From assembly GCA_019359315.1 (NCBI GenBank), contig JAHHHO010000052.1, forward strand, positions 1-36,626: a stretch of DNA of 36,626 nt. The letters are read 5' to 3'. Within the stretch, counting starts at the first letter, position 1. Each line of letters begins with the position of its first letter. Positions 22,032 to 32,200 of this stretch are shown here, piece after piece. The DNA is from Myxacorys californica WJT36-NPBG1. Lineage in GTDB: Bacteria > Cyanobacteriota > Cyanobacteriia > Leptolyngbyales > Leptolyngbyaceae. A program made the position numbers and the translations under genes. The notes under the pieces are model-generated. The model did not search any database, had not been told where the DNA came from, and worked only from the letters and a program-made list of their open reading frames with translations.

Positions 22032-23846
22032 TTATCCTCGGACTGATTTTCCAATTCCTTTGAGAATTCCGCGTCCCACTAAGCCGATTCCCCGACCAAT
22101 TACCTCAGTTAAGACATAGACAATTCCACTTCCAAGAAACGCGATCGCGGCTCTCACTCTAGGCGCGATCGCGTCTCGGGTTTCTAGTGCCAACGTAACG
22201 GCGAGTTGCACTCCAGACAGTGTTTCTAACTCATCATTACGAGGAGAATAAATCACGAGCCGCTCGATTCCGTAGTCAGAAAAGATCCAAAGTCGATACC
22301 GACTTTCAAAAATTGCTTTCGGCTCAGCGACATAGCGCTCGACGCGATATCGCCACGATAAGTCATTCCGAAATCGCTCAATGTCGCGCGTCGAAAGCAA
22401 GCGGCGATCGTAGAATCCTCGCTTAATTGCCTCTAGGTTAGAAAATCGATTTAACAACGGTTGAATCACCGCGTTAGCAACTTGAATAATCAGGTTTTCT
22501 AGAATGTCAATCGTTCGATTGATGGCTTCAGGAGTTTCCGGTTGATAGGCGGTCTGCTCAATCATCAATGGCGTTTGGAACAAGAGATGGCTGAAGACCT
22601 CCTGAACCAACGGAATCTGATCTAAAATTTCAGTCCGCACCGTTTCGGCCTCTTGAAGAATCGCAGGAACAACTTCAACATCGCGATTCTTTAGCGTCAA
22701 GGTATAGTAACGACCAAAAAAATTCATCACCACCGCTTGCCATAAATCTTGTAATACAGCAGAGCGCTTCTCCTCCAATTGAGTGATTTGAACTTGAGAA
22801 AATCGGAGTTCATCCAGTACGGCTTCTAACTGACGCAGAATAATAAAAAATAACTCCCGTTTTTTTTCCTGCTTCAGAATGTCAATTTCTAAAGGAAGAT
22901 CGGTCAAGTTTTCTAGACTAGATTGCAGTTGAGTCGCAATCCGATCGAACGCGACCCCAAAGGAATTGCGCGAAGCGCTAAAAGCCGCTACCGATGGAGA
23001 CGGTTCTACGACTTCCACCGAGCTTATGTCTCTATTTGTGTCTCTACTGATGTCCCTCGGAGGAATAGACAGGGATGGAATGGACGCCGGGAGTTGATCC
23101 ATCGGAAGCGGCATTCCTGAGGACGGCACGGGTCGAGCCGTCGCAAATAACCGTTCTGCAAGCCATCGCGCCGCTCTTAGCTCCCGGCGGCGTCCCGCTA
23201 GAAAGACCTGATCTAACGCCGATAGCCGAGGATTTTGCAGTTGAGCGTTGATTTGGCTCAAGGCAGCATCAATCTGCCTCAGACTCGACGCTCGCCAATG
23301 CTGGCGAATCACTGCCAACAGTCCAGGCTGTTCGATTTGCGCCGCCGCGATCGCCAACTGCTCTAACCGCTCTGGACGCCAATAGCGCTGACCCGTCGCC
23401 ACATCCCGAATGGCAATTTCAAACTCCGCGATCGCGCTTCCCTTAGGGCAGTAGCCTTCGATCCCCATCTGAAACGCGATCAACACTTCCGCATCGGACA
23501 ATGGCTCGATCAGGAGCAGCGGCACTTGGGGATACCGAGTCTTGAGAGATTGACACGTTTCTAAACTGGCTCCCACCACAATCAGGTCGATCGGGTCGCG
23601 ATTAGCTCCGCCAAGCTCCGAAGGATTGGCTCGGCTAACCTCCGACGAGGTACGCAGCACGAACGAAGACTCGTTAGGCCCCCGCCATTCGAGCCGCTGA
23701 AGATTCGCAAGAGCGATCGCAGAATTTGCCGCCTCAACCACGACCTGTATGTCTGTAAATCGACTCAAGCCGTTGATCAGCCCTGCCCGAAACACCGGAT
23801 CGGGGTCAATCACCATCACTCGAATTGTTACGGGTACAGTGCTCAT
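22032..23846 (-). CDS. DUF3685 (Ycf55-like) protein with receiver-like N-terminus
   Basis: This 604-residue protein begins with a response-regulator-like domain. VMVIDPDPVFRAGLINGL mirrors the D-D start of REC domains, and LIVVGASLETC and PLLLIEPLSDAEVL follow in order. The usual phospho-acceptor Asp is not obvious at strand 3, so it may be a pseudo-receiver. The large C-terminal part (about 280-604) matches DUF3685, known in cyanobacteria and as Ycf55 in red-algal plastids, with FFGRYYTLTLKNRDVEVVP and ERYVAEPKAIFESRYRLWIF. The function is unknown. The final hydrophobic part (GIGLVGRGILKGIGKSVRG) may sit at the membrane. The gene follows the 685-residue gene by 73 bases in the same direction. 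Confidence 0.86.
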   Translation of the reverse strand: MSTVPVTIRVMVIDPDPVFRAGLINGLSRFTDIQVVVEAANSAIALANLQRLEWRGPNESSFVLRTSSEVSRANPSELGGANRDPIDLIVVGASLETCQSLKTRYPQVPLLLIEPLSDAEVLIAFQMGIEGYCPKGSAIAEFEIAIRDVATGQRYWRPERLEQLAIAAAQIEQPGLLAVIRQHWRASSLRQIDAALSQINAQLQNPRLSALDQVFLAGRRRELRAARWLAERLFATARPVPSSGMPLPMDQLPASIPSLSIPPRDISRDTNRDISSVEVVEPSPSVAAFSASRNSFGVAFDRIATQLQSSLENLTDLPLEIDILKQEKKRELFFIILRQLEAVLDELRFSQVQITQLEEKRSAVLQDLWQAVVMNFFGRYYTLTLKNRDVEVVPAILQEAETVRTEILDQIPLVQEVFSHLLFQTPLMIEQTAYQPETPEAINRTIDILENLIIQVANAVIQPLLNRFSNLEAIKRGFYDRRLLSTRDIERFRNDLSWRYRVERYVAEPKAIFESRYRLWIFSDYGIERLVIYSPRNDELETLSGVQLAVTLALETRDAIAPRVRAAIAFLGSGIVYVLTEVIGRGIGLVGRGILKGIGKSVRG

Positions 23847-23919
23847 GAAGAAACGGTGCTCAGGAATGATAAGCCAATGATAATCTTCTCATTCCTTCAG
23901 TGAATTAACCTTCAGTGAA

Positions 23920-25977
23920 CTAAGGCGGCGGCGGTGCATCATCGTTAGAAGACGGCGTGGGATCATCAGACTGCTGAGACGGCTCGGGATCTGAATCTCT
24001 CGAATCATCTCTTGAATCATCTCTCTGATAGTCTTGCGATGACTCCGACGAATCGTAAGAATCCGAGGCAGAATCTGAAACTGGAGGCGTGTAGTCCCGC
24101 TCACGCTGCCGCCAGATTTCGGCGCGTTGGGCTGCCCACTGCGAGATCAAACCTCGTGCCTCGCCATAGAGCGGTCTTCCGGCATAAATCGTCGAGGCAA
24201 CATCGATCGCGCGCGTCAGCGAGCCGATATTCGCCAGTCGAGTCGCTTGAGCGATCGTCGAACGGTCTTCTGCCAGTTGAATCTCGTACACCCAGCCCGA
24301 AATCAGAGTTTGAGCCTCTCCATACAAAGCTCGACCCGGACGAATTTGCGACGCTACATCGATCGCTTCTCCCAATCTGCCTGCTCCCGCACTTGCTTTG
24401 GCATTCGTAATAATTGGCGTATCTTCAATCACCTGAATCTGATACGTCCACTGGGCAATATCGGTCTGAGCTTCCTGACGCAAAGCGCGTTTTGGCTTGA
24501 TCACGCTCGCCAGTGCGATTGCCGATCGCAACGGCTCTACCTTGCCCGATTTTGCTATTTGTCGCGCTTGCTTCAGCACCGGACGGTCTTCCATCCACTG
24601 CAATTCTTTTTGCCATTGAGCCAGCAGCGTTTGAGCATAGATCCGGCCCGGACGGTTGGGTTTAATCGACTTTGCCTGATCGACAGCCATTTTTAGCGTG
24701 GGCACTTGCTGAAGGTTGGCCAACACACTCGACCAGTTCAGAGACAGGGTATCTTGAAGCTGGGCTTCTAGACGTGGCAGCAAGGTTTTAGCGCGACTGT
24801 AGAACGGACTCTTACTGTCGATCTGTCGAACGAGTTGAATAGCCAGCAGCACGGGCGCAGCTTTGTCCAACGAAGGGGAAGAGAAGTCTTTGTTGCTATC
24901 TACTTCTTTTCCGCGAACGAGCCGCACGAAGTCTACGTTTGCCGAGGTTAACTGGACGCTCTTTGGAATCGAGTTGATCAAGGTAGTCGCGCTTGAAATA
25001 TTCGATTTGTCTAGCTCAGCTAGTGCCAGAGAGAAAATGGTATTTCGCCATTTCACCACTTCAGCTTTAGCTCTGCCCCACACAAACGTCTTGCGATCGA
25101 TGGGATCAGTCAACGCGATCGCTTGTCCTAGCAGCCCTGGCGGATTGGCTGCTGCAAACACCTGAGCGTCCTTAAACAGTTTTGCGGCTAGCTTTTCAGT
25201 GTTAATTTGCTGTCGGATCTCGGTGATGCGATCTTGCCAGCCGGGATCAGTATTTAAGCTCAGTTGGGCTAAATGTTGTGAAGCCTGATTCCAATCTTGT
25301 TTCTTAAGGTCGGCCTGGATTTTAGTAAATAGAACTTGTCCTTTGTTAAATTCTTCTTGCCACCGCACGATCGAGGCTTGAGCATCTTTGTAGCTCAGGC
25401 TAGTCGATGGAATTTGCTTCGCGAGGGCGATACCGCCTTTCACATCCCGCTGAGCAACGCGATCGCGAGCCACAATCAACAGCGCGTTCGACCAATCTTG
25501 CAGCAAGAGTTGCGCCTGACCATAGAGCGGATTCTCAGTTGTCCAGCCTTTGACCAGCGCGATCGCGCTAATCAGATCTTCTGGCTTACCGCTTGCTGCC
25601 GACTCTTGGGCACAAAACAGCCGCTCCGAATCGACTGACCAAGCAGAAATCTTCTTGCAGTCCACCGCAGGGGGCGCTTTCGAGAGCCAGATAAAGGCAC
25701 CGACCCCGGTTACACCCATGGTCGTCAAGATCGCAAGACAGATCAGTGGCCACTTCCACTCTGCTGCCCATGGACGAAGCCGCGTCAGCACTTTTCTAGA
25801 GCGCGCAGACACAGCCCGACCCACAATAGCTGTGCGGTTCTGAGGCGGCGCGGGTGGTGTTTCCGAATCATCATCTGTGAGAACTGAACTAGGGGCAGAA
25901 CGATCAGGATGATGCTCCTTTCTGTCATGAGGCTTCTGAAAAGGAAGCCAAGGGCGGGGAGGGGTTTTTCTAGCCAT
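23920..25977 (-). CDS. Membrane-anchored helical-repeat protein
   Basis: This 685-residue protein has a disordered, Pro- and charge-rich N-terminus (1-70), one membrane segment at 76-98 (WPLICLAILTTMGVTGVGAFIW), then about 500 residues of repeated helical modules. The clearest repeats at the end share ALYGEAQTLISGW and PLYGEARGLISQW with AIDVAS spacers, about 55 residues apart, much like TPR or other alpha-solenoid arrays. The C-terminal 60 residues are rich in Asp, Ser and Pro and are surely disordered. This type is known in cyanobacteria, often named only as conserved. It likely serves as a scaffold outside or inside the membrane; the topology is not determined. It lies directly upstream of the DUF3685 gene, a probable operon. 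Confidence 0.85.
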   Translation of the reverse strand: MARKTPPRPWLPFQKPHDRKEHHPDRSAPSSVLTDDDSETPPAPPQNRTAIVGRAVSARSRKVLTRLRPWAAEWKWPLICLAILTTMGVTGVGAFIWLSKAPPAVDCKKISAWSVDSERLFCAQESAASGKPEDLISAIALVKGWTTENPLYGQAQLLLQDWSNALLIVARDRVAQRDVKGGIALAKQIPSTSLSYKDAQASIVRWQEEFNKGQVLFTKIQADLKKQDWNQASQHLAQLSLNTDPGWQDRITEIRQQINTEKLAAKLFKDAQVFAAANPPGLLGQAIALTDPIDRKTFVWGRAKAEVVKWRNTIFSLALAELDKSNISSATTLINSIPKSVQLTSANVDFVRLVRGKEVDSNKDFSSPSLDKAAPVLLAIQLVRQIDSKSPFYSRAKTLLPRLEAQLQDTLSLNWSSVLANLQQVPTLKMAVDQAKSIKPNRPGRIYAQTLLAQWQKELQWMEDRPVLKQARQIAKSGKVEPLRSAIALASVIKPKRALRQEAQTDIAQWTYQIQVIEDTPIITNAKASAGAGRLGEAIDVASQIRPGRALYGEAQTLISGWVYEIQLAEDRSTIAQATRLANIGSLTRAIDVASTIYAGRPLYGEARGLISQWAAQRAEIWRQRERDYTPPVSDSASDSYDSSESSQDYQRDDSRDDSRDSDPEPSQQSDDPTPSSNDDAPPPP

Positions 25978-26284
25978 GAATCGCGGAAAACATTACGAAG
26001 CGAAATAGCCGCACAGATGCAAAACACGTCCAACTTTCAGCTTACGGTGCGGTCAATTTTGCCGCCGCTGCCAAGCTCGGTCTGCGTTGATTACTCATTA
26101 TCCTCAATTAGAACCAGGCATTCCGGGAGATATTAACGGTGAGCGATCGTAGAATAAATCGCTAAGACAAGCAAGCAAATAACGTCTAACACTTTGAAGG
26201 ACTGAGGGCTTGACGCTATTGAACCACGAATTTCAAAAACTGGGGCAGCGATCGCGAAAAAAGTCACTGGTCGCTCAATTACAC
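25978..26284. other. Gap without a gene
   Basis: About 300 bases between the 685-residue gene and the fur terminator hold no credible gene. GCGATCGC appears once (26250-26257). The gene ahead must be transcribed from a promoter in this stretch, but I cannot pick one. Confidence 0.4.
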
Positions 26285-26320
26285 CAAAAAACGACCCTTT
26301 CCCGAAGCGAAAGAGTCGCA
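26285..26320 (-). terminator. Intrinsic terminator after furC
   Basis: On the - strand the stem CGACTCTTTC / GAAAGGGTCG with loop GCTTCG is followed by six T (complement of 26286-26291). It lies 37 bases past the furC stop. It is a textbook Rho-independent terminator. Confidence 0.85.
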
Positions 26321-26356
26321 TAACGTAATGATGCTTCACCCCGTCAAAAGAGCGAA

Positions 26357-26794
26357 CTAGGTGTTGCGGTAACCAAAGAAATCGATGTGATACTCAGTAA
26401 TTCGCACCCCTGTTTGAGCTTCCACCTGCCGGAGTAACTCTTCGGGTAACTCGATGTGAATATCTAAAATCTGCTGAGTATCCATGCAGTTGACGTGGCT
26501 ATGCGCGTCGCTGACATTGCCATACAGCCGACCGTCCGATCGCTCGATGCACTCAATGATCCCCTGCTCTGAAAGCGCTTCCAAGTTCTGATAAACCGAG
26601 GTGTGCCCAATTTCTTTCCCTTGCCGATTTAAGCGATCGTAGATTTCTCGGGCCGAAAGATGCTCTTGATCTTGCCACAGCAGTTCGAGAATAAATTTCC
26701 GTTGGCGGCTCAGGCGCATTCCCAAGTTCTGACACCGCTCTAGGGCATCTTCTAGGGAACGAATAGGTTTGGAGTCAGGAGTCTGAGTATTCAT
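26357..26794 (-). CDS. furC: Fur-family regulator, FurC/PerR type
   Basis: This 145-residue regulator has the Fur winged-helix fold. Helices with RLSRQRKFILELLWQ and LSAREIYDRLNRQGKEIGHT lead to the recognition helix TSVYQNLEALSEQGII. The dimerisation domain carries the metal-binding HSHVNC stretch (98-103) and ends HIDFFGYRNT. Unlike FurA and Zur it has only one Cys beside the His pair and no CxxC pairs, which fits the cyanobacterial FurC (PerR-like) branch. That branch senses peroxide in Anabaena. It binds DNA as a dimer and represses oxidative-stress genes. The sub-family is inferred from the missing cysteines and sequence style. Confidence 0.88.
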   Translation of the reverse strand: MNTQTPDSKPIRSLEDALERCQNLGMRLSRQRKFILELLWQDQEHLSAREIYDRLNRQGKEIGHTSVYQNLEALSEQGIIECIERSDGRLYGNVSDAHSHVNCMDTQQILDIHIELPEELLRQVEAQTGVRITEYHIDFFGYRNT

Positions 26795-27118
26795 CAGGTG
26801 ACAGCAATGCTCACGGGTTTAACAGCAACAAGCGATCCTTCAAGCATGATGTTAGAGCTTAACCATTTTTTGTGATGAAAGAATCCACAATTTAAGTCCA
26901 AACATTTCCAAGTTCAAACATTATTTATTAATGTGATCTTTAGAAGGATGTAGCTCATCTGCTTTAGTTCTAACACATGCTAAAGCAAACTCGCTACAAG
27001 TTTGTTTTAGACTTAAATATTTATAAGATTGGAATATTTACAAGATTGGAAATGTCGGCCGATTCTCGCGACTCTGATTCTCGTACTCTAAAGATTAGGC
27101 GTGGATATGTGATGAAGC
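26795..27118. promoter_or_regulatory. Divergent upstream region of furC and the ferredoxin
   Basis: Both genes read outward from this 324-base AT-rich gap, so it must hold both promoters. 27017-27033 and 27034-27050 are adjacent near-exact copies of ATATTTAYAAGATTGGA, a direct repeat that could bind a regulator. No classic Fur box is certain. No strong Shine-Dalgarno sequence precedes the ferredoxin start. Confidence 0.45.
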
Positions 27119-27460
27119 ATGGCAGTATATCAGGTTCGGTTAATCAACCCTGACATCAATTTAGATCAAACGATCTCAGTTCCAGAAGATGAATATATTC
27201 TCGATTTGGCAGATGCAATGGGTATTCGTCTGCCGTCGGGATGTCAGCAGGGAGACTGTTCGGTGTGTGTGGCAAAACTGGTTGAGGGAGAAGTTGACCA
27301 GTCTGAGCAGTCGTTTTTGCGCCCTCAAGAACTAGAAGCGGGATATGTGCTTCCGTGCATTGCTTATCCACGCGCTGACTGCACCCTGTTGACTCATCAA
27401 GAGCAAGTACTTTATCACTCGTCGTTGTATTACAAAAACGCTGAGGAGCAGGCGTCTTGA
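27119..27460 (+). CDS. Plant-type [2Fe-2S] ferredoxin
   Basis: This 113-residue protein carries the cluster ligands Cys42, Cys47, Cys50 (CQQGDCSVC) and Cys80 (LPCIAYPRADC), the spacing of plant-type ferredoxins. The fold (MAVYQVRLINPDINLDQTIS, then EYILDLADAMGIRLPSG) matches PetF-like proteins, with an acidic surface and a C-terminal extension of about 15 residues. It carries electrons at low potential in the cytosol. The Q-Q-G-D before the second Cys, instead of the usual R-A-G-A, marks it as a minor ferredoxin rather than the main photosynthetic one. It is convergent with gltD, but which enzymes it feeds is not shown. Confidence 0.92.
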   Translation: MAVYQVRLINPDINLDQTISVPEDEYILDLADAMGIRLPSGCQQGDCSVCVAKLVEGEVDQSEQSFLRPQELEAGYVLPCIAYPRADCTLLTHQEQVLYHSSLYYKNAEEQAS

Positions 27461-27522
27461 GTTTGGTCTGCCCATTCGCAAGTTGAAGGAATATTTCAGC
27501 CCGTGAACCCAAAAGCGTATCC

Positions 27523-27555
27523 AGATCTCCAATTTTTTGAAGAAATCGGAGATCT
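27523..27555. terminator. Bidirectional hairpin between ferredoxin and gltD
   Basis: The arms AGATCTCC (27523-27530) and GGAGATCT (27548-27555) extend inward over further, partly mismatched bases to a stem of about 14-16 pairs. It lies 62 bases past the ferredoxin stop and 18 bases past the gltD stop, so it probably ends transcription on both strands. Confidence 0.7.
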
Positions 27556-27573
27556 TTGCACTTTTACGTTGGA

Positions 27574-29058
27574 TTAGGGTAAATCGGTGCTGCCCATGAG
27601 GTAGCGATCGCACTCCCGCGCCACGCCGCGCCCTTCATTGATTGCCCATACAACTAAGCTCTGACCGCGACGACAATCTCCTGCCGCAAACACACCCGGA
27701 ATGCTGGTTATGTATTGCTCATGTTCCGCTTTGATGTTGCTGCGGGCATCGCGATCGAGTCCCATTGTCTCGACCAAAGGTTGCTCTGGCCCTAAAAACC
27801 CCATTGCCAGCAGCACGAGTTGGGCAGGCAACACCTGTTCGGTTCCCGGAATCGGCTGGGGAATAAACTGCCCTTTGTCGTTTTTCTCCCAGTTCACCTG
27901 CACCGTATGCACGGCTTTCACGTGACCGTGTTCATCGCCTTCAAAGTGAGTTGCCGTGGTGAGATATCCACGCGGATCATCCCCAAACGTGGCAGCCGCT
28001 TCTTCTTGTCCGTAATCGAGGCGGTAAACTTTGGGCCATTCGGGCCAAGGATTATCGGGCGATCGCTCGGACGGTGGTTTCGGCAAAATTTCGAGCTGAA
28101 CTAAGCTTTTACAGCCGTGACGAATCGATGTGCCGACGCAGTCCGTTCCCGTATCACCACCGCCAATGATCACAACATCTTTACCCTCAGCAGAGATGAA
28201 ATTTTTGTGTGGGCTTTTGTCCAATACTGATTGTGTATTCGCGGTTAGAAAATCCATGGCGAAGTGAATTCCCGTTAAATGTCGCCCTTCGATGGGCAAA
28301 TCACGGGGTTTCGTTGCTCCGATCGCGAGTACGACAGAATCGAAATCGCTCAGCAGTTTCTCGGTTGGTAAATCTTTGCCAACTTCGGTGTTGCAGACAA
28401 AGGTGATGCCTTCGTCTTCGAGGAGTTTGATGCGGCGCAGAACCGCGTCTTCCTTATCTAGCTTCATGTTAGGAATGCCATACATCAGCAGTCCCCCCGG
28501 ACGATCGGCGCGTTCGTAAACCGTGACCCAATGCCCTGCTTTGTTCAGTTGAGCCGCCGCCGCAAGACCCGCCGGACCCGACCCAATCACCGCCACCTTT
28601 TTTCCGGTGCGCTTGCTTGGTGGCTCAGCAACGATCCAGCCTTCCTCCCAACCTCGATCGACGATCGCATGTTCAATATTCTTAATCGTCACAGGCGGAT
28701 TGTTGATCCCCAATACACATGATCCCTCACACGGTGCCGGACAAACGCGACCCGTAAATTCTGGGAAATTGTTTGTTTTGTGCAAGCGATCGAGGGCTTC
28801 GCGCCAGAGTCCGCGATAGACCAGATCATTCCATTCCGGGATCAGATTGTTGATCGGACAGCCGCTTGCCATGCCGCTAATTAAGCTTCCCGTGTGACAA
28901 AACGGTGTGCCACAGTCCATGCAACGCGCGCCCTGATTGCGGAGTTTCTCCTCTGGCATTGGCAGATGAAACTCGTCCCAATTGTGAATGCGATCGCGAG
29001 GAGGCAATTCTGAGGGCAACTCGCGCAGGTATTCGATAAAGCCAGTTGGTTTTCCCAT
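27574..29058 (-). CDS. gltD: Glutamate synthase small subunit
   Basis: The product is 494 residues from the ATG at 29058. A start 25 codons upstream (29133) would add a stretch foreign to the family, so it is rejected. The N-terminal domain has the iron-sulfur cysteines Cys46, Cys49, Cys54, Cys67, Cys106, Cys110 and Cys114 ([29 protein letters not shown]). FAD binds at GSGPAG (159-164), and a second Rossmann motif, GGGDTGTDC, binds NAD(P)H. It passes electrons from NAD(P)H to the large subunit for conversion of glutamine and 2-oxoglutarate to two glutamates. The length matches the family. It lies downstream of gltB, with a terminator in the 145-base gap. Confidence 0.97.
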   Translation of the reverse strand: MGKPTGFIEYLRELPSELPPRDRIHNWDEFHLPMPEEKLRNQGARCMDCGTPFCHTGSLISGMASGCPINNLIPEWNDLVYRGLWREALDRLHKTNNFPEFTGRVCPAPCEGSCVLGINNPPVTIKNIEHAIVDRGWEEGWIVAEPPSKRTGKKVAVIGSGPAGLAAAAQLNKAGHWVTVYERADRPGGLLMYGIPNMKLDKEDAVLRRIKLLEDEGITFVCNTEVGKDLPTEKLLSDFDSVVLAIGATKPRDLPIEGRHLTGIHFAMDFLTANTQSVLDKSPHKNFISAEGKDVVIIGGGDTGTDCVGTSIRHGCKSLVQLEILPKPPSERSPDNPWPEWPKVYRLDYGQEEAAATFGDDPRGYLTTATHFEGDEHGHVKAVHTVQVNWEKNDKGQFIPQPIPGTEQVLPAQLVLLAMGFLGPEQPLVETMGLDRDARSNIKAEHEQYITSIPGVFAAGDCRRGQSLVVWAINEGRGVARECDRYLMGSTDLP

Positions 29059-29147
29059 GGTTGATTTAAGTTTTGAAAAAGTAGAACGGGTCTGTTGAGT
29101 GTAGGGACAAGGGATAAGAAATGAAAAAGACAAGAAATTAGGAGAGA

Positions 29148-29189
29148 AAAGGCCCTAATGAACACACTAGAGATTTCATTAGAGCCTTT
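29148..29189 (-). terminator. Terminator between gltB and gltD
   Basis: On the - strand, AAAGGCTCTAATGAA pairs with TTCATTAGGGCCTTT and is followed by TTTTC. It lies just past the gltB stop, so gltD is probably made by partial read-through or from its own promoter in 29059-29147. Confidence 0.75.
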
Positions 29190-29203
29190 ATCCTCTCTTC
29201 TTT

Positions 29204-32200
29204 CTAGCTGCCCCCAATTCGGGCGACGTCGCGAACATTCGCTTCAAACGCAGCACTCAGAGCTTCATCACCACTCAGACCGTCTGCCAGGGCTTTTTGC
29301 AAGGCTTCTAGCACGCGCTTGTAGTCTCTGGGCATCACCTTGACAAACTTCGGTAGCAGCGCATCCCAGTTAGCAAGAACATCTTTTGCCTTTTGGCTTC
29401 CCGTGTACTTGGCGTGATTTTGAATCAATTGCCGGAGGGTGTCGATATCCTCCGCGTCCTCCAGGGGTTCGAGTCCAACCATTTGGGTATTGCATCGCGT
29501 TGCAAAGTCACCCTTCTCATCGAGAATGTAGGCGCATCCACCGCTCATTCCGGCAGCAAAATTGCGTCCGGTTTCGCCCAATACAACAACCTTGCCTCCG
29601 GTCATGTATTCGCATCCATGATCGCCAACCGCTTCGACAACCGTATTGACACCAGAGTTCCGAACGCAGAATCGCTCTCCTGCAATGCCGGAAATATAAA
29701 CTTCACCAGATGTTGCACCGTAAAGCGCAACATTACCGACAATGATGTTTTCGGAGGCAACAAAGGTTGAATTTTTAGGCGGATAGAGGATGATTTTGCC
29801 GCCGCTTAACCCTTTACCAAAATAGTCATTGGCATCGCCCTCTAATTCAAGCGTGACTCCGCTGGGCACAAATGCACCAAAGCTTTGACCTGCGCTCCCT
29901 TGGAAATGAAGCTGCACGGTATCTTCGGGCAGTCCCTCCCAGTGACGTTTTGTGATTTCGTTACCGAGGATTGTTCCGACCGCGCGATTGACGTTTCTGA
30001 TCGGTAGGGTGGCTTTTACAGCATTGCCATTCTCGATCGCAGGTTTGCACAGATCGAGTAACACGGTCATGTCAAGCGATTTTTCTAGCCCATGATCTTG
30101 AGCGATCTGACAATAGCGACCTACCTCTGCCCCGGCTTCGGGCTGGTAGAGAATGTTGGACAGATCAAGACCTTTCGCTTTCCAATGCGCGATCGCAGCT
30201 TTTGCCTCCAGCACATCGGTGCGCCCAACCATTTCATCAAGGGTTCGGAATCCAAGTTCTGCCATCAGTTCACGAACTTCTTGAGCAATAAATCTCATGA
30301 AGTTCGCCGTGTGTTCTGGATCGCCTGTAAAACTCTTTCGCAGTTGGGGATCTTGAGTCGCAACACCGGCAGGACAGGTGTTGAGATGACACACGCGCAT
30401 CATAATGCAGCCGAGGGTTACCAGCGGTGCAGTGGCAAATCCGAACTCTTCAGCGCCAAGTAAGGCGGCGATCACCACGTCACGCGCGGTTTTCATCTGC
30501 CCGTCGGTTTCGACGACAATCCGCGATCGCAAGTTATTTAACACTAAGGTCTGATGAGTTTCAGCCAGTCCCAATTCCCACGGTAAACCCGCGTGCTTGA
30601 TCGAGGTTTGGGGCGATGCGCCTGTGCCGCCATCAAACCCCGAAATTAACACCACATCAGCATGAGCTTTAGAAACACCTGCCGCGATCGTTCCGACGCC
30701 CACTTCCGACACGAGTTTGACGCTAATGCGTGCGTCTCGATTCGCGTTTTTCAAGTCGTGAATCAATTCCGCCAGATCTTCGATCGAGTAGATATCGTGG
30801 TGCGGCGGCGGCGAAATCAGCCCGACACCAGGGGTTGAGTGACGAACTTTAGCAATCCACGGATAAACCTTTTTACCAGGAAGCTGTCCGCCTTCTCCAG
30901 GCTTTGCGCCTTGCGCCATTTTGATCTGAATTTCTCGCGCTTGCGACAAATACAAACTCGTGACGCCAAACCGACCAGAGGCGACTTGTTTGATGGCGCT
31001 ATTTTTCGAGTCGCCGCGATCGTTCGTCCAGGTGTAGCGGTCGGGATCTTCGCCGCCTTCGCCCGTGTTCGATTTGCCGCCGACCCGATTCATCGCGATC
31101 GCCAGCGCTTCGTGAGCTTCTTGCGAAATCGAACCATAGCTCATTGCACCCGTTTTGAAGCGTTTCATAATCGCTTCAATCGGTTCGACTTCCTCAATCG
31201 GAATCGATCGGGACGGCTTGAATTCCAGCAAGCCCCGCAGCGTAAAATGCTTTTGGTTTTGTTCGTTAACGAGCGCTGCGTATTTCTTATACAAGTCGTA
31301 GCTGCCCGAACGGACGGCTTTTTGCAGCGTATGGATGGTTTCTGGACTAAAGAGATGGGCTTCCCCGTCTTTGCGCCATTGATACTCGCCGCCGACATCT
31401 AACGTGTGCCCGTTAACTTCGCGATCGGGGAACGCATGACGATGACGCAGAATCACTTCTTCAGCAATCACACTCAGATCAACACCTTCAATTCGAGAGG
31501 CAGTTCGACTGAAGTACTGATCGACTACAGAGCGATTTAACCCAATGGCTTCAAAGATTTGTGCACCACGATAACTTTGAAGTGTCGAAATGCCGATCTT
31601 TGATGCAACTTTAATCACTCCTTTTGTGGCGGCTTTCACGTAATTTTTGCACGCTGTTTCGTAATCCAGATTGACGACCAAGCGTTGACGAATCATATCG
31701 TCGATCGTTTCAAAGGCAAGGTAAGGATTGATTGCGCCGCAGCCGTAGCCGATTAGCGTCGCAAAGTGATGGACTTCGCGGGGTTCACCCGATTCGAGGA
31801 CTAGTCCAACGCGCGTCCGTGTGCCCGCCCGGATCAGGTGATGATGCAAGCTAGAAACGGCGAGGAGAGCAGGAATCGGTGCACGATCGCGGCTAATCTC
31901 CCGATCGCTCAGCACAATGATGTTCTTTCCGCTCGCGATCGCGTGATCGGCTTGAGCGCAAAGCGATGCGATCGCGGCTTCTAGCCCCGTCACTCCGTCG
32001 CTTGGATTAAACACAATCGGCATGGTAATCGACTCAAACCCGTTCTCCGAAAGATGCTTGAGTTTCGCCAATTCCTTGTTGCTCAGAATGGGCGTTTTCA
32101 ACTCGATTAAGTGGCAGCTTTCGGGTTCCGGCTTCAACAAGTTGCGCTCAGATCCGATCGTGGTTTCGGCTGAAGTAATAATCTCTTCTCGAATCGAATC

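Noticed and set aside
29059-29133. Upstream start for gltD adding 25 residues
   Set aside because: The added residues do not resemble the start of glutamate synthase small subunits. The ATG at 29058 gives the normal N-terminus [10 protein letters not shown] and a normal length.
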